From: an uncultured Alphaproteobacteria bacterium
Lineage (GTDB): Bacteria; Pseudomonadota; Alphaproteobacteria; Caulobacterales; Hyphomonadaceae
DNA length: 64,000 nucleotides
Reading direction: 5' to 3'
NCBI GenBank assembly: GCA_903831255.1
Contig: CAIKWZ010000015.1
Location: forward strand, 19,097-83,096
Positions 61,042 to 64,000 of the stretch are shown in pieces. The notes under the pieces were generated by a model. It ran no database searches and was not told the origin of the DNA. It worked only from the letters and a program-made list of their open reading frames with translations. The position numbers and the translations under genes are program-made. Numbering within the stretch: the first letter of the stretch is position 1; each line of letters opens with the position of its first letter.

Positions 61042-61863
61042 TCAGCTGGTCTCGCCAAAATCGTCGATGTTGTCGTGCGCTTCGCCTGGTCGCGGTTTCA
61101 GCTCGGTAAACGCCTTTGCGTACGCCGCCTCGATTATTCCTACCTCTTCATCTGTCAGCGGCGCGAACTCCATCTCCCGCGCCCTCCTGGAAAGCTTGCC
61201 GCCATGTTGCTTCAGGAAGCGATGCAGCAGATCGACCATGCTGTTGGGCATGTCGACAGCACCCAGGACTCCTCGAGAGAAATGATCGTAAGCCTCCAGA
61301 TAGGCGACCTCGTCCGGCAGGTCTCGTTCGACGGTCTGTTTCACGCATTCATCCGGCAGGTTGTCCACGACGCTGTGGCGTGCAGAGCGCTCGCCGCCCT
61401 CCAGTCCGAACTGCTTCTCCTGATCGATTACCGGGACTGCTCTGATCTTTGGCACGGGCGGGACATCGAGCAGCTGCCCGGTCATCCATTCATAGATGAA
61501 CCAGACCCGACGTGTATTGGCGCCGCCCGGCGTCGCACTGATCCATGTCTCGAAATCCTTCTTCGGTGCAGACGCGAACAAGGCGCTCAGGACGGACAGG
61601 TTCACGCCCTCGTGCCTGAGCGCAAATTCAAGCTGCTCGCCCAGAGTTGCCGGAACGGCCAGTCTGTTCGTAACGAGCCGCCACCTGTCCGAAGATTAGG
61701 GATTGCGGCGCGTGCCGATTGCGGCAAGCCGGCGAGGCAGAGGTATTTGAAGTTCATATCGGGCGATGAGGGCGCTGTAGCCGGCCAACGTGGCGGGTTC
61801 GGGCAGTGCTAGCCCTCTGAACTCCGCCACGGCCCCGTCAAATCGCTCTTCTTTCATGGTCAT
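61042..61863 (-). pseudogene. Fic-family gene lacking its Fic core
   Basis: From ATG 61863 (61857 is an alternative) the frame gives AVAEFRGLALPEPATLAGYS and PLPRRLAAIGTRRNP, then a TAA, then WRLVTNRLAVPATLGEQLEF, TRRVWFIYEWMTGQLLDVP and ERSARHSVVDNLP. These are the N-terminal parts of a common Fic family. It then jumps straight to the C-terminal parts: VERDLPDEVAYLEAYDHFSR and LLHRFLKQHGGKLSRRAREM. The whole central domain with HPFxDGNGR is missing, but the frame is kept. One in-frame stop plus an internal deletion makes it dead as an AMP-transferase. Confidence 0.75.
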
Positions 61864-62015
61864 CTGTCCAATCCGGTCACGGCCATGACGATTTCGGTCA
61901 CTGAAGACGATAAAATGGTCAATTCAGTCACTATTCTGGCAAAAACGGAGCTGTTGCTGGCGGAGTGACGGCACATTCAACCCAAACGCAACACGCGGAA
62001 ACTTCACGCCCGTTG

Positions 62016-63074
62016 CTAACCCGCCAGGGTGTATCGTGTTGCTCGGGCCTTTCCATGTTGCCGCAAGCGGCCTGTCGCGACTAGTTCTCTTAGCCTCAGC
62101 TTGATGGTGTTGCGGTTTGCGCCTATCAGCTTTTCGAACTGCGCTGCACTCAACCGCCTGTGGTCTTTCAGAAGCGCTAGCATCTGACGCGAGAGGTCGG
62201 GCAGGCTTTCGTCAGCACCTTCTTCCGTACGTTCGCGTTCGATACGGCGCGCAAGAGAATCCTTTTGTTCCTTGAGGCAGCGCAGGAAGAAGCCGATCCA
62301 TGGTTCCCAATCGGGCGTGTCGCTTTTCAGCGTTCCTTGGGTGCGGCGAAGGGCGCGGTAGTACAAATCCTTGTTCTCTTCGACGACGCGCTCCAGCGAG
62401 GCATAGGGAACATAGGCATAGCCTGCCCGAAGAAGCAGCAAGGTCGTGAGCACGCGCGACAAGCGCCCATTGCCGTCCTGAAAGGGATGGATCGCCAGAA
62501 ACGTGACGATGAAGACGGCGATGATGAGGAGCGGATGAAGGCTCTCCTCGTCTATCGCCTTTCTTGCCCAGGCCACAAGGTCTTCCATTTCGCGGGGCGT
62601 ATCGAATGGCGTTGCGGTTTCGAACACGACGCCGATCTGCTTTCCGTCCGGACCGAAGGCGACGACATCGTTGCGCAGGGTCTTGTACGAACCGCGATGG
62701 CGCTCGTCCTTCGCGCTGTGGCGAAGAAGGGTGAGGTGAAGCTGGCTGATATGGTTCTCGGTCAGGCGCAAGTCTTCAAACGCCTGGAACACGAGATCCA
62801 TCGCCTCGGCGTACCCCGCGACTTCTTGCTCGTCGCGAGTCTTGAAGGACTTGATCGTGAGGTCCGAAAGTAGCGCTTCGACTTCCGCGTCCGAAAGCTT
62901 CGAGCCTTCGATCCGTGTTGAAGAAGCGATGCTCTCGATGGTCGCCACCTTGCGCAAGGCGCTCAGGCGATGGGGCGAGAGGGTCTTGAGGGCCTCCCAA
63001 CGGCCCTTGAATTCATCGATTTCAGCGATGAGTTTGACGTGGTCGGAGCCTAACTTTATCGACGGCGGCTTCAC
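62016..63074 (-). CDS. Fic-family AMP-transferase, intact
   Basis: The 352-residue protein has the class II inhibitory helix SSTRIEG at 51-57 with Glu56, the Fic active-site loop HPFQDGNGRLSR at 196-207 and a C-terminal winged-helix region (RLSAAQFEKLIGANRNTIKL). All catalytic residues are present. Such proteins AMPylate targets when the inhibitory helix is released and often bind their own promoter. The repeats at 63101-63130 lie 27 bases before its start. It is the only complete Fic protein in the window. Confidence 0.88.
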   Translation of the reverse strand: MKPPSIKLGSDHVKLIAEIDEFKGRWEALKTLSPHRLSALRKVATIESIASSTRIEGSKLSDAEVEALLSDLTIKSFKTRDEQEVAGYAEAMDLVFQAFEDLRLTENHISQLHLTLLRHSAKDERHRGSYKTLRNDVVAFGPDGKQIGVVFETATPFDTPREMEDLVAWARKAIDEESLHPLLIIAVFIVTFLAIHPFQDGNGRLSRVLTTLLLLRAGYAYVPYASLERVVEENKDLYYRALRRTQGTLKSDTPDWEPWIGFFLRCLKEQKDSLARRIERERTEEGADESLPDLSRQMLALLKDHRRLSAAQFEKLIGANRNTIKLRLRELVATGRLRQHGKARATRYTLAG

Positions 63075-63090
63075 GGGCTGACCGTCCTTT

Positions 63091-63160
63091 TACCTGATTT
63101 CATACCCAATTATACCCGATATTACCCGATTTTGCATCCCTAAAAATCGGTCGGGTTATG
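63091..63160. promoter_or_regulatory. 10-bp tandem operator repeats before fic
   Basis: CATACCCAAT, TATACCCGAT and ATTACCCGAT follow each other exactly (63101-63130), with a weak fourth unit at 63091-63100. An inverted counterpart, ATCGGTCGGGTTAT, lies at 63146-63159. A 10-bp period places sites on one face of the helix. Confidence 0.6.
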
Positions 63161-63254
63161 CTCGCAAGTGCGCGCATTGGGCTTGAGGATCGGGGTGCAC
63201 ACGGCTGAACAGCCTCGGAGTCGTCACGGAGTTGGTACAATATGTCAGCACTTA

Positions 63255-63283
63255 TTGACAAATGCCGACGTTTTGTATCATAC
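63255..63283 (+). promoter_or_regulatory. AbiEi promoter
   Basis: TTGACA (63255-63260) and a -10 near TATCAT or TCATAC (63276-63283) end only 7-10 bases before the ATG at 63291. TGTCA/TGACA (63243-63260) is an inverted pair over the -35. No ribosome site is visible, so a leaderless transcript is possible. Confidence 0.5.
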
Positions 63284-63290
63284 TCCAGCT

Positions 63291-63902
63291 ATGGACACTA
63301 CCCAGACCCTTAGCCAGCGGGCGCTATCGATCGCACGTCAACGCGGGATCGCGCGGGCGCAGGACTTTCGCGCCGCAGGGATCCCGCCGGCTTATCTGAC
63401 CCGACTGTGCCAGCGGGGTGAGCTCCAGCGTCTCGCGCGCGGACTTTACCAGCTCGCCGACCCCGAACATATGGAGGCTGGCCATAGCCTCGCGGAAGCG
63501 GCGCGGCTGGCGCCGCATGGGGTCGTTTCACTGCTGTCGGCGCTACAGCATCACGAACTGACGACGCAACTGCCGCACGCGGTATGGGTCACCTTCCACC
63601 ACAAGGCGCGCGCACCGGCCACCTTCCCTTTCAAGGTCGAGGTCGTGCGTGCCTCCGGCGAGGCGTTCACTGCAGGACGCACTGACGTGGCAATTGAAGG
63701 CGTGAAGGTGCCGATCTATGACGCCGCGAAGACCATCGTCGATTGTTTCAAGTATCGCAGTCGCGTCGGCCTCGATGTTGCCATTGAGGCGCTGCGGGAT
63801 GGCATCCGCCGCCGTAAGGCGACACGCGCCGATATCATGCGGTATGCCAAGGTCTGCCGGGTGCAGAATGTCATGCGGCCGTATCTGGAGACGCTGGGAT
63901 GA
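63291..63902 (+). CDS. abiEi: AbiEi-type antitoxin (type IV)
   Basis: The 203-residue protein begins at ATG 63291 with the winged helix of AbiEi antitoxins (SIARQRGIARAQDFRAAGIP, then RLCQRGELQRLARGLYQLA). The C-terminal domain follows, with PHGVVSLLSALQHHELT, IYDAAKTIVDCFKYRSRVGL and a basic end. It represses its operon and counters the AbiEii nucleotidyltransferase. The stop overlaps the AbiEii start (ATGA). The antitoxin is intact but its toxin is cut short. Confidence 0.88.
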   Translation: MDTTQTLSQRALSIARQRGIARAQDFRAAGIPPAYLTRLCQRGELQRLARGLYQLADPEHMEAGHSLAEAARLAPHGVVSLLSALQHHELTTQLPHAVWVTFHHKARAPATFPFKVEVVRASGEAFTAGRTDVAIEGVKVPIYDAAKTIVDCFKYRSRVGLDVAIEALRDGIRRRKATRADIMRYAKVCRVQNVMRPYLETLG

Positions 63903-63988
63903 CCAACGCGCCCAGGAAGCATATCGCCGCCTCCGTCCGTGGCCTACTTTTACTCCGCCGCACTGGCCTGGAATCCGACCGCCGTTGA
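63899..63988 (+). pseudogene. AbiEii toxin, first codons only
   Basis: The frame MTNAPRKHIAASVRGL matches the beginning of AbiEii (..KNxAASVRARL). It then changes to unrelated residues and stops at 63986-63988 after 29 codons. The break falls in the SVR-ARL helix. The missing continuation, RARLTHLAKTQG, is found on the other strand at 54692. Confidence 0.6.
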
Positions 63989-64000
63989 CACGCGCATACC

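Noticed and set aside
1..64000. tRNA, rRNA and riboswitches
   Set aside because: No cloverleaf-like element with a TTCGA-type arm, no rRNA segment and no riboswitch core was recognised by eye. A covariance-model search would be decisive.

Overview
The window is high-GC DNA from what looks like an alphaproteobacterium. The genes resemble those of Caulobacterales, Maricaulales or Sphingomonadales: a TonB-dependent receptor, flavin halogenases and GH97 in one maltodextrin locus, plus a Trb-type conjugation operon. No rRNA, tRNA or CRISPR array was seen, so placement rests on gene content only.

Left flank (1-10.2 kb): a decayed LuxR-type fragment, a VapBC module and an IS256-type transposase remnant lie between two copies of a 34-bp direct repeat. 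Next comes a catabolic block. A quinohemoprotein dehydrogenase lipoprotein and a TAT-exported VOC protein read leftward. A TetR regulator, an SDR and an exported alpha/beta hydrolase read rightward. A broken Sel1 gene, a second VapBC and remnants of an AbiE system follow.

Mobile and defence-like section (10.2-25 kb): a TraF-type peptidase and a compact trbBCDEJLFGI operon, without visible relaxase, coupling protein or trbK/trbH. Then a methyltransferase gene overlaps a HIT-PLD gene, which continues into an SF2 helicase/DUF3427 only through a -1 shift at a C-run. This is the most interesting locus in the window.

Middle (25-33.6 kb): an esterase, a DUF4143 ATPase flanked by the esterase tail and a degenerate second copy of it, small membrane and DUF3293 proteins, a 936-residue repeat-rich membrane protein and a lipoprotein.

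Maltodextrin utilisation locus (33.7-54.2 kb): cupin/JmjC-like protein, flavin halogenase, TonB-dependent receptor, lipoprotein amylase, cytoplasmic GH13 glucosidase, LacI regulator, GH97 glucosidase, an esterase with a starch-binding-like N-terminus, an SLC45/GPH-like sugar transporter, a second lipoprotein amylase, a CPA2 antiporter, a second halogenase and another esterase. The inferred flow is outer-membrane uptake by the receptor, periplasmic or surface trimming by the lipoprotein amylases and GH97, inner-membrane uptake by the transporter and cytoplasmic cleavage by the second GH13 enzyme, under LacI-type control. The divergent receptor/amylase promoters share a GCAAA-T--TGCAA motif.

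Right end (54.2-64 kb): a dense island of toxin-antitoxin genes and their wrecks. It holds an AbiEii piece, VapBC, a GNAT piece, ParDE with an amber mutation in parE, an IS3 start fragment, HipBA with four regularly spaced operators, three Fic genes (one cut by a stop, one lacking its Fic core, one intact) and AbiEi with the first codons of AbiEii. The two AbiEii pieces fit together if about 9.25 kb between them was inverted.
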